This document shows positions 9,329 through 17,880 of a DNA stretch of 41,770 nucleotides, in pieces; within the stretch, counting starts at the first letter, position 1; every line of letters starts with the position of its first letter. Below the pieces are notes generated by a model, which saw nothing but the letters and a program-made list of their open reading frames with translations, made no database searches and was not told the DNA's origin. The stretch is from assembly GCA_020350205.1 (NCBI GenBank), contig CP070707.1:1084808-1126577 (forward strand), read 5' to 3'. Source of the DNA: a bacterium. Its GTDB lineage: Bacteria > Calditrichota > Calditrichia > RBG-13-44-9. The position numbers and the translations under genes are program-made.

Positions 9329-12139
9329 CTATTTCATTAATATTAATTTCTTTGTCTCAGAGAAATTCCCCGTATCCAGTCGATACAGATATACACCACT
9401 GGCAAGGTGGGAAGCATTCCATTTATATTGGAAAGTTCCTGCAGGCAGTTTTTTGTCGATAAGGATTTCTAATTGTTCTCCCAGGATATTATAAATTTTA
9501 AGGGTTACATAACTAGTCTCTGGAAGTTTAAGTTCTATCGTCGTTTCCGGATTAAAGGGATTGGGATAATTCTGTGAGAGCGAATATTGTGCCGGCAGAT
9601 TTGAATCATTCTGATTCTGAAGTCCGGTGGCGAAACCGGTAACCTGAATTCCATCTAAGCCTACCAAGTCGCCATCATTTCCGACATACTGCCAGCCAAG
9701 TTTGAGATTTTGATTATTGGCATAAGCTGAAATGTCAATCGTTTTTTGTCTCCAAATCCATCCCTGACCATCGTTTTCGGCTTCCCATAATTGAGTCCAG
9801 GATCCGCCACCATTGGTTGAAATGTGCAGTTTTAATGTTGCATAGCTTAACCAGGCAGTACTGTATCCGGCATAAAATTCCAGTGTGGCAGAACCACTCC
9901 CCAGAGCGAATGATTCACTGATTAGCCATTCATCCTGATTCTGATTGACCCAGGGGCAGATGGCTGAAAACTGACTGGTTGGATCGATTTGATTGAAATT
10001 ATTATTCTGCGGATTACCCTGCATCCAGGTATAGCTTGGATTTAGAATTTGGTTGGTCCAATTCGATGGTGGAAAGGGTTGGGAGTCAAAACCCTGTTCG
10101 AGCACTGTAATCGGATTGGGCCCCCCACCACCAGGGGTATTCTGGACTGCGGCCAGAGCACTCAGTTTACCGCTTCCATAGGTATTATTTGCAGTGGGAC
10201 CTGTAAAATTATCTTTTCTGGCGGTTGATTTCAAAATATTCAAAGTTTGGGTATAGTCAAGATTATGATTTCGCTGCAACATGAGAGCCACAGTGCCGGT
10301 TACGTGGGGTGAAGCCATACTGGTTCCCTGCATCTTTTGGTGTTTTCCCCCTTGTAGCACGTTCGAACGTGGGGTGGTATTGGGTCCAATGGTCAGATTG
10401 CTCGAAAGAGCTGCAATTATAACTTCTCCCGGTGCCGAGAGGTCAGGTTTCATCCGGTTATCCCGGGTTGGTCCGAGGCTGCTGAATCCAGAGATATTTC
10501 CAATAGTTGGATTTCCGGGTTGAGTTTGGGTAATCCCGTCCATATCAACCCATTGATTTTTTGTCACATAGGATCCAACGCAAATCACTTTTTGTGAGGT
10601 GGCCGGTATGCCGATCGACTTGTCATTATCACCCGGGAAAATCAAATTCTGGGGATCATTATCGGTGGTAAAATATCCGCCACTCACCATCCAGGCGTCG
10701 AAAGTACCGCTTCCAAAGGTATATAATGCCCAGTAAACGGCGTTTAGATTATATTGTCCACCGTTACTATCGATCACCAGAACCACCCTGCTGTGATTAT
10801 TGTTGGGATCACTGATCGTAGTGGCATCGACAGTAACAATGCCTAATACCTGCCCACCGCCAATATCGAATGAGACATTCTCAATTTTTTGTCCAGGAGG
10901 AACAGGGTTGGTGTACCCCAAAAGGTTGAATTGAGCATCATAAGCTGCAATTCCAACCGAGATGTTCCCGGGAACATACCACATATCGGCCACTGAAGTG
11001 CTCACCCCTTGGGGAATAATCCAGATGGTCTGCCGGACATCATTAATACTGCTTCCCCCGGTGGTGTAACTGAGGTGAATCTGGTCAGAGCCCTCGTTTC
11101 CAGCAGCCGCGACGATAACCCGACCGGCAGCAGTAAGATTACTCAAAGACTGTTCATAAAGGCTGGTCCCATCATGGGCTCCAAAATGTCCTCCCAGGCT
11201 GAGATTGATTACCGCAGGTTTTCCGGCGGCCTGTGCTTTTGAAAAAATATAGTTACATCCATCTACCACATCGGTGCTGGCAAAACCGGGACCACTTCGA
11301 AATCCTTTTACAAAAACAATATCTGCATCAGGGGCAATCCCGGTATAGCCCGAAAGGGCGTTGGGTCGACCCGCGGCGGTTGCCGAAACATGGGTGCCAT
11401 GACCTCCTCCATCGTCACCATCAACTTCCTGGCATTGTCCCAGATCTATTTGACTTTTGGAATATTCGGTTCCATAGGAATACCCCGAGGGAGGATTTCC
11501 AGTTCCTGACATATCCCACAGATATTGGATTCGCGTACCACTATTACCATCAAAGTCTTCATGCTGCCAGTCTATACCGCTGTCCACAACTCCAACAATA
11601 ACACCTTGACCACGGTATGCCTGCGGAAGACCGGTACCGCTGTGTACTGAATTTGCTCCAATTTCGACATGACTTACATTGAGTTTGGGATAAGCCTGGG
11701 TAGCAACTTCCATGAAAACTGTTTCAGAACGTGAAGCGATATCCATGACTCCATTAACTGGCAGCTCAGTAGTAATAATATCGTTGATGAAAGAAAACAC
11801 CTCCCCACCATTTGCCTCAACCTGAGCGGCGGTCAACATGATATTTTGTGATTTAATAAACAGGGGAATCATGGTTGTTCCGGACGGTCCACTCCCTAGT
11901 CTGATTAGTTTTCCGTCAATGCCCCACTTTTCGCCGGATTGATTTAATTTATAGATCAGATTTCTCAACAGCGGATCCATTTTTTGCGATTCCGGAGAGC
12001 CGGTTTCCGGAACACTTTGTATCATCAGTGATTGATCTATATCTTTAAAACTTTTACGGAGACCCACCTCTCCCGAAAGGGTAGAGGAGACAAACTGAAA
12101 AAACAGTAAAAAAATTATGATACTAAATACTTTTCTCAT
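9329..12139 (-). CDS. secreted S8 subtilisin-like protease with T9SS sorting tail
   Basis: This 936-residue protein runs in order: signal peptide (1-20); a propeptide-like region (about 85-155); an S8 catalytic domain; a concanavalin/MAM-like beta domain (about 680-840); and a C-terminal type-A sorting domain starting at QNYPNPFNPETTI. The catalytic triad is Asp 186 (GVVDSGID), His 247 (GGGHGTHV) and Ser 607 (QGTSMASPH), with oxyanion Asn 348 (AAAGNEG). About 180 residues lie between Asn 348 and the region before Ser, fitting an inserted PA-like domain typical of large bacterial subtilases. The tail predicts export through the outer membrane by T9SS and attachment or release at the surface. 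It is the last gene of a four-gene unit and follows a small propeptide-like lipoprotein by 26 bases. GGAGG lies 6 bases before ATG at 12139. Confidence 0.93.
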   Translation of the reverse strand: MRKVFSIIIFLLFFQFVSSTLSGEVGLRKSFKDIDQSLMIQSVPETGSPESQKMDPLLRNLIYKLNQSGEKWGIDGKLIRLGSGPSGTTMIPLFIKSQNIMLTAAQVEANGGEVFSFINDIITTELPVNGVMDIASRSETVFMEVATQAYPKLNVSHVEIGANSVHSGTGLPQAYRGQGVIVGVVDSGIDWQHEDFDGNSGTRIQYLWDMSGTGNPPSGYSYGTEYSKSQIDLGQCQEVDGDDGGGHGTHVSATAAGRPNALSGYTGIAPDADIVFVKGFRSGPGFASTDVVDGCNYIFSKAQAAGKPAVINLSLGGHFGAHDGTSLYEQSLSNLTAAGRVIVAAAGNEGSDQIHLSYTTGGSSINDVRQTIWIIPQGVSTSVADMWYVPGNISVGIAAYDAQFNLLGYTNPVPPGQKIENVSFDIGGGQVLGIVTVDATTISDPNNNHSRVVLVIDSNGGQYNLNAVYWALYTFGSGTFDAWMVSGGYFTTDNDPQNLIFPGDNDKSIGIPATSQKVICVGSYVTKNQWVDMDGITQTQPGNPTIGNISGFSSLGPTRDNRMKPDLSAPGEVIIAALSSNLTIGPNTTPRSNVLQGGKHQKMQGTSMASPHVTGTVALMLQRNHNLDYTQTLNILKSTARKDNFTGPTANNTYGSGKLSALAAVQNTPGGGGPNPITVLEQGFDSQPFPPSNWTNQILNPSYTWMQGNPQNNNFNQIDPTSQFSAICPWVNQNQDEWLISESFALGSGSATLEFYAGYSTAWLSYATLKLHISTNGGGSWTQLWEAENDGQGWIWRQKTIDISAYANNQNLKLGWQYVGNDGDLVGLDGIQVTGFATGLQNQNDSNLPAQYSLSQNYPNPFNPETTIELKLPETSYVTLKIYNILGEQLEILIDKKLPAGTFQYKWNASHLASGVYLYRLDTGNFSETKKLILMK

Positions 12140-12165
12140 TATGCACCTCCAAATAATTTTTAGAT

Positions 12166-12504
12166 TTAATAGGGTTCATTCCTTGTAGCCAGGTGAATCT
12201 GGTCAACAAAATCCAGTTTTGCCATTTCCTGTAAAGATTTGATTGTTCCTGAACCAGTTAATATATTTCCTACCACTGATTCTATCTTTATCCCTGTTTT
12301 TTCCAGGTCTATCCTCTTTCGGTCGTCAATTTCACCCTGACATTTACCAAAGATTTGGATGGTTTCATCTGTACCTTTTTTCTTTACTTCCTCCATTTTC
12401 TGCAACAAAGGCACATCAAATTTTTCTTTTGCAGGTTTATTATTGGTAGACGAGCACGACACCAGACATACCGCCAAGAATATGATCAAAAACTGATAGT
12501 GCAT
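12166..12504 (-). CDS. small lipoprotein resembling a subtilisin propeptide (I9-like) inhibitor
   Basis: This 112-residue lipoprotein has a lipobox (LVSC, Cys 17). Residues about 47-112 resemble the propeptide/inhibitor I9 fold found before many S8 proteases: a first strand (IQIFGKCQGE), a helix, then GIKIESVVGNILTG, a second helix (LQEMAKLDFVD) and a last strand (QIHLATR). The adjacent protease has the same pattern in its own pro-region (IPLFIKSQ, GGEVFSFINDIITT, VFMEVAT). I infer a free-standing, membrane-anchored inhibitor or folding chaperone for that protease. ATG at 12504 is preferred over 12516 because GGAGG lies 5 bases before it. It sits 26 bases upstream of the protease in the same transcript. 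The similarity was judged by eye and is moderate. Confidence 0.65.
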   Translation of the reverse strand: MHYQFLIIFLAVCLVSCSSTNNKPAKEKFDVPLLQKMEEVKKKGTDETIQIFGKCQGEIDDRKRIDLEKTGIKIESVVGNILTGSGTIKSLQEMAKLDFVDQIHLATRNEPY

Positions 12505-12558
12505 GATGACCTCCATTAATTTTATATTTCATTACTGACTCACATAACTTTTTATCAT

Positions 12559-14154
12559 CTATGGCCAGGGTACCAGTGTGTGAAGAAAAATGTCTTCTCC
12601 GGTATTCAGATGGAGAACAAGATCAGGACCCCCATAAGCATTCGCCACGACTGGGCCTGTAAACTGAACAGTACCAAAAGGTTGTCCATCCTTTAACATT
12701 ACTCCCTGGGCACCCCAGTAATTTGTATCGATCACGATGTTAAAAGCTCCGGGATCATTTAATGAAGACCCTGCAGCCCATGCCGCATGAGCATTCTGAT
12801 ATTGATAGGTAACACCGTTTAAAGTTGCGCTACTGTTATTTGTCAATTGACCATTCAGCACATGGATACCTGCATTGCTATTATGGGTACGACTACTGTA
12901 TGAGTACTGGGATATATTTATCTGGAAGGAAGGAGAACTAACTGTTCCTCCATAGTTCTCATTATGAATGAGTTGAGTCCAGCCGGGTTCGATACTACCG
13001 TATTCAGTACCCGTATGAGTAATATTGAGCGTTAACATTTCTCCTTCGTAAAGGGTTGTACCGGATAATACTCGCTGCCATTCTCTGTTCCATGCCGGAA
13101 CGAAGCTAGAGGGGCCAGGAGATTTAGGATTAGCGATCACAAAACCGCTCTGACTTTGAACCTGAAGATCGGTTTGTCCCTGGATAAAAATCCTGAAATT
13201 TAGGTTGTGCTGTTCTGTAAAGTCTTCCCAGGTTCCATTCAGGTAACCGTTAAAAGTCGTAAAGGTCAATTCTATGGTGGGTCCGCCTGCAAAAATGACC
13301 ACGAGTTTATTGGATGGATTCGGATTATATGTCCATATATCAGATCCCTGGGCTGTTTGAGTGAGAGTACCGGATAATGTTAAATTATTGCCGTTTAGCT
13401 CACTGGCACCCCAAACTGCCTCGGCAGCAAGATTGACCGACTCATCGCCTAAATCTGCGACCTCATATCCTGCATTAAAGGATTCCTGGCATAATTTCAC
13501 AAGCTCCGGCGATGTCCCCCCTGTTCCGACGAGGGTTACAGTAGCGATGGCATTTTTAGCCGGGTCTGCAACACTGGTTGCCTTGATAGTGGCCACAGCA
13601 GGTGATGGGAGGATGGTCGGTGTGGTGTAGAGGCCACTATTTGAGATTGTGCCCCATGAATCACCTTCCAAAACAGACCAACTCACTGCTGTGTTACTGG
13701 TTCCGGTTACCAAGGCTGTAAATTGCTGGGTTTGACCAATTTGCACAGTAACCGTATCCGGGCTTATTGTAACCACAACGCCGGTTTGCCCGTTTGAAAT
13801 TATTACCTGAACCTGAGCTTCTGCAGAACCACCATCACCCTCAGCTTTTACTTTTAGATTATGACTGCCATCGCTAACAGAAGCGCTGTTCCAGGAGATG
13901 GTAAATGGTGAATTATTGTCTGTTCCGATTTCACTTCCATCACAGTAGAATTTTACCTGGGTGGCATTTGATACAGCAGAAGAAATTTGAATTGTGCCAG
14001 AAAGAGTATCTCCCGCTCCGGGTGAAGTAATCGAAACCGTAGGTGCTGGGACGGGTTGGGTAGGATCTGATTTATCACCACAATACAGTAGAAGTAGGGA
14101 TAGAGTAGTTATGACCGAAAGGAAAAAATTCTGCACAATTCGAGTCCTTATCAT
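12559..14154 (-). CDS. lipoprotein with two Ig-like domains and an unknown C-terminal domain
   Basis: This 531-residue lipoprotein has a signal peptide ending in a lipobox-like LLYC (Cys 25), followed by a Pro-rich linker. Residues about 38-120 form an Ig-like module (PTVSITSPGAGDTLSG, then SDGSHNLKVKAEG), and about 125-205 form a bacterial Ig-like group-2 module (VVVTISPDTVTVQIGQT, with ATIKATSVADP). The remaining 320 residues, rich in Thr, Asn and Gly and predicted mostly beta, match nothing I recognise. It may be a surface-attached binding or adhesion protein. It lies 22 bases downstream of the receiver gene and 54 bases upstream of the inhibitor-like lipoprotein, so it is probably in the protease unit. 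AGGAG stands 6 bases before ATG at 14154. Confidence 0.75.
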   Translation of the reverse strand: MIRTRIVQNFFLSVITTLSLLLLYCGDKSDPTQPVPAPTVSITSPGAGDTLSGTIQISSAVSNATQVKFYCDGSEIGTDNNSPFTISWNSASVSDGSHNLKVKAEGDGGSAEAQVQVIISNGQTGVVVTISPDTVTVQIGQTQQFTALVTGTSNTAVSWSVLEGDSWGTISNSGLYTTPTILPSPAVATIKATSVADPAKNAIATVTLVGTGGTSPELVKLCQESFNAGYEVADLGDESVNLAAEAVWGASELNGNNLTLSGTLTQTAQGSDIWTYNPNPSNKLVVIFAGGPTIELTFTTFNGYLNGTWEDFTEQHNLNFRIFIQGQTDLQVQSQSGFVIANPKSPGPSSFVPAWNREWQRVLSGTTLYEGEMLTLNITHTGTEYGSIEPGWTQLIHNENYGGTVSSPSFQINISQYSYSSRTHNSNAGIHVLNGQLTNNSSATLNGVTYQYQNAHAAWAAGSSLNDPGAFNIVIDTNYWGAQGVMLKDGQPFGTVQFTGPVVANAYGGPDLVLHLNTGEDIFLHTLVPWP

Positions 14155-14175
14155 TATAGTCTCCTTACCTGTTTT

Positions 14176-14532
14176 TTAAAGTAAACTTCTCATCAATCCT
14201 GGTAGATCTAAGAGATTTTCTTTTAAGATAAATGCCCGGGCACCAATTTTTTTTGCTTCTTCGCGGTATGCATATTCATCGTATTGGGTTACAAAAACAA
14301 TTTTAGCATCCGGATGGTTTTGAAATATATTCTGAGAGGTCTCAAATCCATTCATGGGTTGCATGGCGATATCCATGAAAACCCAGTCCGGGATGATTTG
14401 ATCATAAATTTCAATTGCATCCATTCCTTTGTCGCACTCGATAATATTATCTACATCCGCGACCTGCGTTTGAATAATTGATCGGATAAACCTGCGAATT
14501 TTAGGATTATCATCCACAATTAAAACCTTCAT
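14176..14532 (-). CDS. single-domain response regulator (receiver only)
   Basis: This regulator has 118 residues when started at ATG 14532. It is a CheY-like receiver with the acidic pair in VLIVDDNPKI, the phospho-acceptor Asp in WVFMDIAMQPMNG, a Thr-like switch position in IVFVTQYDEY, and the conserved Lys in AFILKENL. There is no output domain. The longest frame starts at 14583, but AAGGA lies 6 bases before the ATG of MKVLIVDD, and the extra N-terminal residues are not family-like. As first gene of the protease unit it may convey a signal by protein contact rather than by DNA binding. No kinase is adjacent; the two-propeller kinase about 6 kb away already has its own regulator. Confidence 0.85.
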   Translation of the reverse strand: MKVLIVDDNPKIRRFIRSIIQTQVADVDNIIECDKGMDAIEIYDQIIPDWVFMDIAMQPMNGFETSQNIFQNHPDAKIVFVTQYDEYAYREEAKKIGARAFILKENLLDLPGLMRSLL

Positions 14533-14638
14533 TTCCATTCCTTGTGCTCTGAGCTTATTTGAATTTCTTTGATGTAATTTCAATTTTGAAAAAATCTGTT
14601 CAGCGGAAATTTTGGAAATTTTGATGAATTTGTAAATA

Positions 14639-14708
14639 GAGTACTCTACTCATTTTATATTGAGAATTACTACTTATTTTTTTGAGTATTTCTACTCAAA
14701 CGCAGATA
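14639..14708. promoter_or_regulatory. three related dyad elements upstream of the protease unit
   Basis: Three similar elements lie at 14639-14652 (GAGTACTCTACTCA), 14662-14676 (GAGAATTACTACTTA) and 14694-14708 (GAGTATTTCTACTCA). The first and third are inverted repeats GAGTA-N3/4-TACTC; the middle is a degraded copy. Starts are 23 and 32 bases apart, near whole helical turns. They lie 107-176 bases before the preferred start of the receiver gene, a plausible operator cluster. TACTCAT and TACTTAT also fit the E. coli NarL heptamer TACYYMT. Confidence 0.45.
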
Positions 14709-14820
14709 GGATGGAGAATTGAGTTTAAGCTCAAAGGTAAGTTATGATGATGTGGATTACTTTAATAGGAATGAGATACAAAAAGAATGTGATGATTGAA
14801 TATTTTAGCAAAATAAGAAA

Positions 14821-14840
14821 GGGAAACCCTGGGGTTTCCC
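14821..14840 (-). terminator. Rho-independent-type hairpin after the exporter unit
   Basis: On the minus strand an 8-bp perfect stem (GGGAAACC with GGTTTCCC, 4-base loop) lies 27 bases after the stop of the lipoprotein gene and is followed by a T-rich run (TTTCTTATTTTG). It probably ends the ABC exporter transcript. Confidence 0.7.
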
Positions 14841-14867
14841 TGATTTCAGATCCGAGTGCTTTTAGGT

Positions 14868-15854
14868 CTACAGGACGGCCAGTTCTTCTTTTTTCTTTTT
14901 CAGTCTGTTGATATCTTCCTTGCTCATTTTAAAATCGAGAATAATTCTGTCACCTCTGATTTCAGTATTAATTTTATTCAGCACATCAACGGCCTTACGG
15001 TCTTGACTTACCGAAAGTTTTGCCGTCGCGATAAAACCTTTCAGAGCATCATGAAACAGCTTAGCATTCTCTTTATCACTGAACTGGCTCATGCCATGAA
15101 AGGAGAGCTTTTCATCAAACTTGGCGGAAGCATTCATATTTTGAAGTGATTTCAGGGCTTCAAATCGTCCTTCCCGGGAATGCCGGTTCATTTCATCCAT
15201 CATCTTTTCGACGAATCCCTTGGCATCCATACTTACCCAAGCCTCCCCTTTATAGCGAACATCCTTTAACCGCCGCTGCATCTCCGCCGTAATTCTGGTT
15301 TTTTTTCTCTCCCCGGTCCTGTCCAGCCATGTTTTAAGTTGGTTTTCATTACCCAAAATAAGCCTGCTGTTATCCGCAAAGCAAAATGCGAATTTGTCAT
15401 CGTCTAAATTATAAATCGTGTGTTCAGCATAGGAGGAGGTGACCACCTCTCCTTCATCGCTGTTTTGTAAAATATATTCAGTGATTTTCTGGGGGTCATA
15501 GTTTCCTTTGATCAGGGCGAACAGTTCCGGTTTTTCTTGGTTCTCTTCCGGGATCAGGCAAAAGTACAGTTCTTCGATATCCTTCCGGATATCCAGACCG
15601 GTGGCATCTAAAAATTCCTGATAATCTTTTGAATAGAATGGATTTTCTTCCAGGTTCTCTTTCACCATGGCAAAGAATGGACTTTCCCGGATAGCCTTTA
15701 TGTTCAGAAATCCCAGACCGGATGCCTGAGCGGGAAGCAGCGCAATTTCTTGTTCTGCATCACGGGAAAAGGGCTGGGAATCTTCCCGGGAACATTGCCA
15801 GAAAAGACTTAAACTTAAGATGATCAGTGCAACAAAAATCCACATTTTTTTCAT
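14868..15854 (-). CDS. predicted envelope-anchored protein of unknown function
   Basis: The protein has 328 residues. An N-terminal hydrophobic segment ends in LFWQCSRED; Cys 21 could be lipidated, but Gln before it is not a standard lipobox residue, so a simple membrane anchor is also possible. The rest is soluble, alternating beta and alpha, with LLPAQASGLGFLNIKAI near the start and a charged C-terminus ending in KKKKEELAVL. The style (LPA-A-GLGFLN, then a self-contained repeat starting GEAWVSMDAKGF) suggests two copies of a DUF3352-like fold, but I do not firmly recognise it. It follows the ABC permease by 9 bases, so it probably works with the exporter, perhaps as a periplasmic accessory. 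AGGAG precedes ATG at 15854. Confidence 0.7.
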   Translation of the reverse strand: MKKMWIFVALIILSLSLFWQCSREDSQPFSRDAEQEIALLPAQASGLGFLNIKAIRESPFFAMVKENLEENPFYSKDYQEFLDATGLDIRKDIEELYFCLIPEENQEKPELFALIKGNYDPQKITEYILQNSDEGEVVTSSYAEHTIYNLDDDKFAFCFADNSRLILGNENQLKTWLDRTGERKKTRITAEMQRRLKDVRYKGEAWVSMDAKGFVEKMMDEMNRHSREGRFEALKSLQNMNASAKFDEKLSFHGMSQFSDKENAKLFHDALKGFIATAKLSVSQDRKAVDVLNKINTEIRGDRIILDFKMSKEDINRLKKKKEELAVL

Positions 15855-15863
15855 TGAACTCTC

Positions 15864-16691
15864 CTAAAAATTTTTGCGTGAAAAGATATAGGTTGAAGTT
15901 GTAAGCATCAGTATTCCAAAAACTACCGAGGTCCAGAGGGGCATCCAGGAAAAAACCGGCTGGCCCTGGACCAGTAAGCGGGTGATATTACCCAGTTCTG
16001 CGGTTTTCGGTAAAAAATAATAAAAACTGTCCAGAAGAATGCCCCATATTTTCCCGGATAATAGTGCATAAATCTGATCACGTTGTAATAACAACGGACT
16101 GAAAAATAAGATCAGATAGGTGATCATTAAAGAAAAGGCACCGCTGCGGGTAAGAATTCCCAGTAAAGTCATCAAGGCATAGAGAATCGCAAATGTCAGG
16201 ACTATCATGATGCCTGCCATTAAAAAACCCGCATGCCAGAATCCTGTTTTGAGCGACAGGATGAGCCAGCTGAATATGACCAGGTAAAAGACATTAAATC
16301 CCACGATAGCGACTGCCCCCAGATATCTGCCCAATAAGATGTGAAATCTGCCCAGCGGTTTTGAAATAAGTAAATCCACAGTCCCTGTTTGCATGAGACT
16401 GGGGATTAGTCCGCTGGTGGCGAAGAGCGACATGAATAATCCACCACTAAAAAGTAATACGGCCACAGCGCTTTCGATCTTGAAAATCAGCATTTCAATG
16501 TCGATGAGCTCTTTACTCTCCTGGCCAAAAAGGGCAACAGAGGATTGCATTCCGTCGACGATATCCAGATTTAAGGCAAACATGAAAAGAAGACAGATTA
16601 AGGTGGAGATTCCGAAAAAGGCTATAAAAGTCTTCTTAGCCAATGATTCACGGAATGTTATTTGGATGAGAGCTAGGATTTTAGAATTCAT
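15864..16691 (-). CDS. ABC-2 type transporter permease
   Basis: This 275-residue integral membrane protein has about six hydrophobic segments and an N-terminal cytoplasmic start (MNSKILALIQITFRESLAKK) typical of ABC-2 permeases of the NosY/CcmB-like kind. A loop between the first two segments (about 40-65) faces outward. The LLISKPLGRFHILLGRYLGA stretch is the conserved coupling region seen in such permeases. Its start codon overlaps the stop of the ATPase gene by four bases (ATGA), which implies translational coupling and a shared transporter. The transported substrate is not evident; drug, lipid or copper-related export are all possible for this family. Confidence 0.88.
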   Translation of the reverse strand: MNSKILALIQITFRESLAKKTFIAFFGISTLICLLFMFALNLDIVDGMQSSVALFGQESKELIDIEMLIFKIESAVAVLLFSGGLFMSLFATSGLIPSLMQTGTVDLLISKPLGRFHILLGRYLGAVAIVGFNVFYLVIFSWLILSLKTGFWHAGFLMAGIMIVLTFAILYALMTLLGILTRSGAFSLMITYLILFFSPLLLQRDQIYALLSGKIWGILLDSFYYFLPKTAELGNITRLLVQGQPVFSWMPLWTSVVFGILMLTTSTYIFSRKNF

Positions 16692-17605
16692 GATGGTTGT
16701 GAATCCTCCAAAACTTTAATGAAGAAATCTTCCAGAGTCACTTTGTGGGGAATAATGGCTTGAATCATTAATTGCCGTTTCCGCAGTTCGTCAATAAATT
16801 GATTCAGTTGTTGTTCATCTGAGACAGAAATCAGTAACATATCATCTTTTTCCTGTGCGGATATCTGAAATTGATTTAGAATATCAGGTAATTCTGCTTT
16901 CCCGTTCTGAATCCTGAGTTGATAGGTGTGCTTAACAGAGATAAATTGCTGGACGTTTCCTTTTTCGATTAACTTCCCGTTTTTTAAAATGGCAATCTCA
17001 TCTGAAACACGTTCAACTTCGGAAAGAAGGTGTGAATTAAGAAATATTGTTTTTCCACGTTCCTGCAACGCCAGTAGAATGTCACGAACCTCTCTTCGGC
17101 CAACCGGGTCGATGCCATCGGTGGGCTCGTCCAGAAACAGCAATTCCGGGTCATTAATCAGCGCCTGGGCTAATCCGAGCCTCTGTAACATACCTTTGGA
17201 GAATTTTCGGATCTTCACTTTCCCCCACTCTTTCAACCGCACAAGCTCCAATAACTCTGGTATTCTCTCAAGCAAATACGATCTGTTGAGGCCAGCCATT
17301 TTGCCGTAATAATAAAGGATTCTTTCAGCACTTAAAAATTCCGGGAAACGATGATTTTCAGCCAGATAACCAAGCTTACTGTGGCAGGAATAATTTTTAA
17401 TATCCTGACCGAATATTTTTGCCTTGCCGCGGGTGGGAAAACATATCCCCAGTAACAGTTTAATTAGGGTCGTTTTTCCGGCACCATTTGGCCCCAGAAG
17501 GCTGAAAATCATACCTGGTGTAACCTCCAGATTGAAATCCTCCAATGCCTGGATCCGGCCATTGGCGTAGTACTTTGTTAAATGATGGGTCTCAATTACT
17601 GTCAC
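16688..17605 (-). CDS. ABC transporter ATP-binding protein
   Basis: This 305-residue ATPase has Walker A ([16 protein letters not shown], near residue 39), Q-loop (LGYLAENHRF), signature RKFSKGMLQRLGLAQAL, Walker B (LLFLDEPTDGIDP) and H-loop (FLNSHLLSEVERVSDE). The 'FSKGMxQRL' signature and a C-terminal extension of about 85 residues are typical of ABC-2 exporters of the CcmA/NatA type. It starts with GTG at 17605, preceded by AAGGA at 6 bases. It is the first gene of an exporter unit with the permease and an envelope protein. It energises export across the inner membrane; the substrate is unknown. Confidence 0.93.
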   Translation of the reverse strand: MTVIETHHLTKYYANGRIQALEDFNLEVTPGMIFSLLGPNGAGKTTLIKLLLGICFPTRGKAKIFGQDIKNYSCHSKLGYLAENHRFPEFLSAERILYYYGKMAGLNRSYLLERIPELLELVRLKEWGKVKIRKFSKGMLQRLGLAQALINDPELLFLDEPTDGIDPVGRREVRDILLALQERGKTIFLNSHLLSEVERVSDEIAILKNGKLIEKGNVQQFISVKHTYQLRIQNGKAELPDILNQFQISAQEKDDMLLISVSDEQQLNQFIDELRKRQLMIQAIIPHKVTLEDFFIKVLEDSQPS

Positions 17606-17716
17606 ATTGAATCCTTCATATCTTTATTGAATTCATACGATTTGAAGCAATATGAGTTGCTGTTTTAAAAATTTTGAAACAATTTTGTTCCCTTTGCGAA
17701 AGTAGAGTTGGGAATG

Positions 17717-17735
17717 CAGGAAATTATACTTCCTG
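17717..17735. promoter_or_regulatory. small inverted repeat between divergent genes
   Basis: CAGGAA and TTCCTG are separated by 7 bases in the 275-base gap between the divergent exporter unit and the Mur-like gene. It could be an operator for either side. A TATCTTTG at 17855-17862 fits the Bacteroidetes-type -7 element TAnnTTTG for the Mur-like gene, but no clear -33 TTG is paired with it. Confidence 0.3.
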
Positions 17736-17880
17736 AAATAATGACGATAGTAATTTACATGATTGGAATATATCTGAATAATCATTTTTAAAGAATCGAC
17801 GGAAATTTATTCCGAAACAGATAGATATGATATATATTATTTTTTAAATTTATATCTTTGGTCAGAAAGTAAGGCGAGTA

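Noticed and set aside
11233..11601. Plus-strand open frame of 122 codons inside the protease gene
   Set aside because: It is opposite a clearly coding S8 domain, has no family features and no ribosome site.
14821..14840. Considered as an operator because of its perfect symmetry
   Set aside because: Position just after a stop and the T-rich tail on the minus strand make a terminator more likely.
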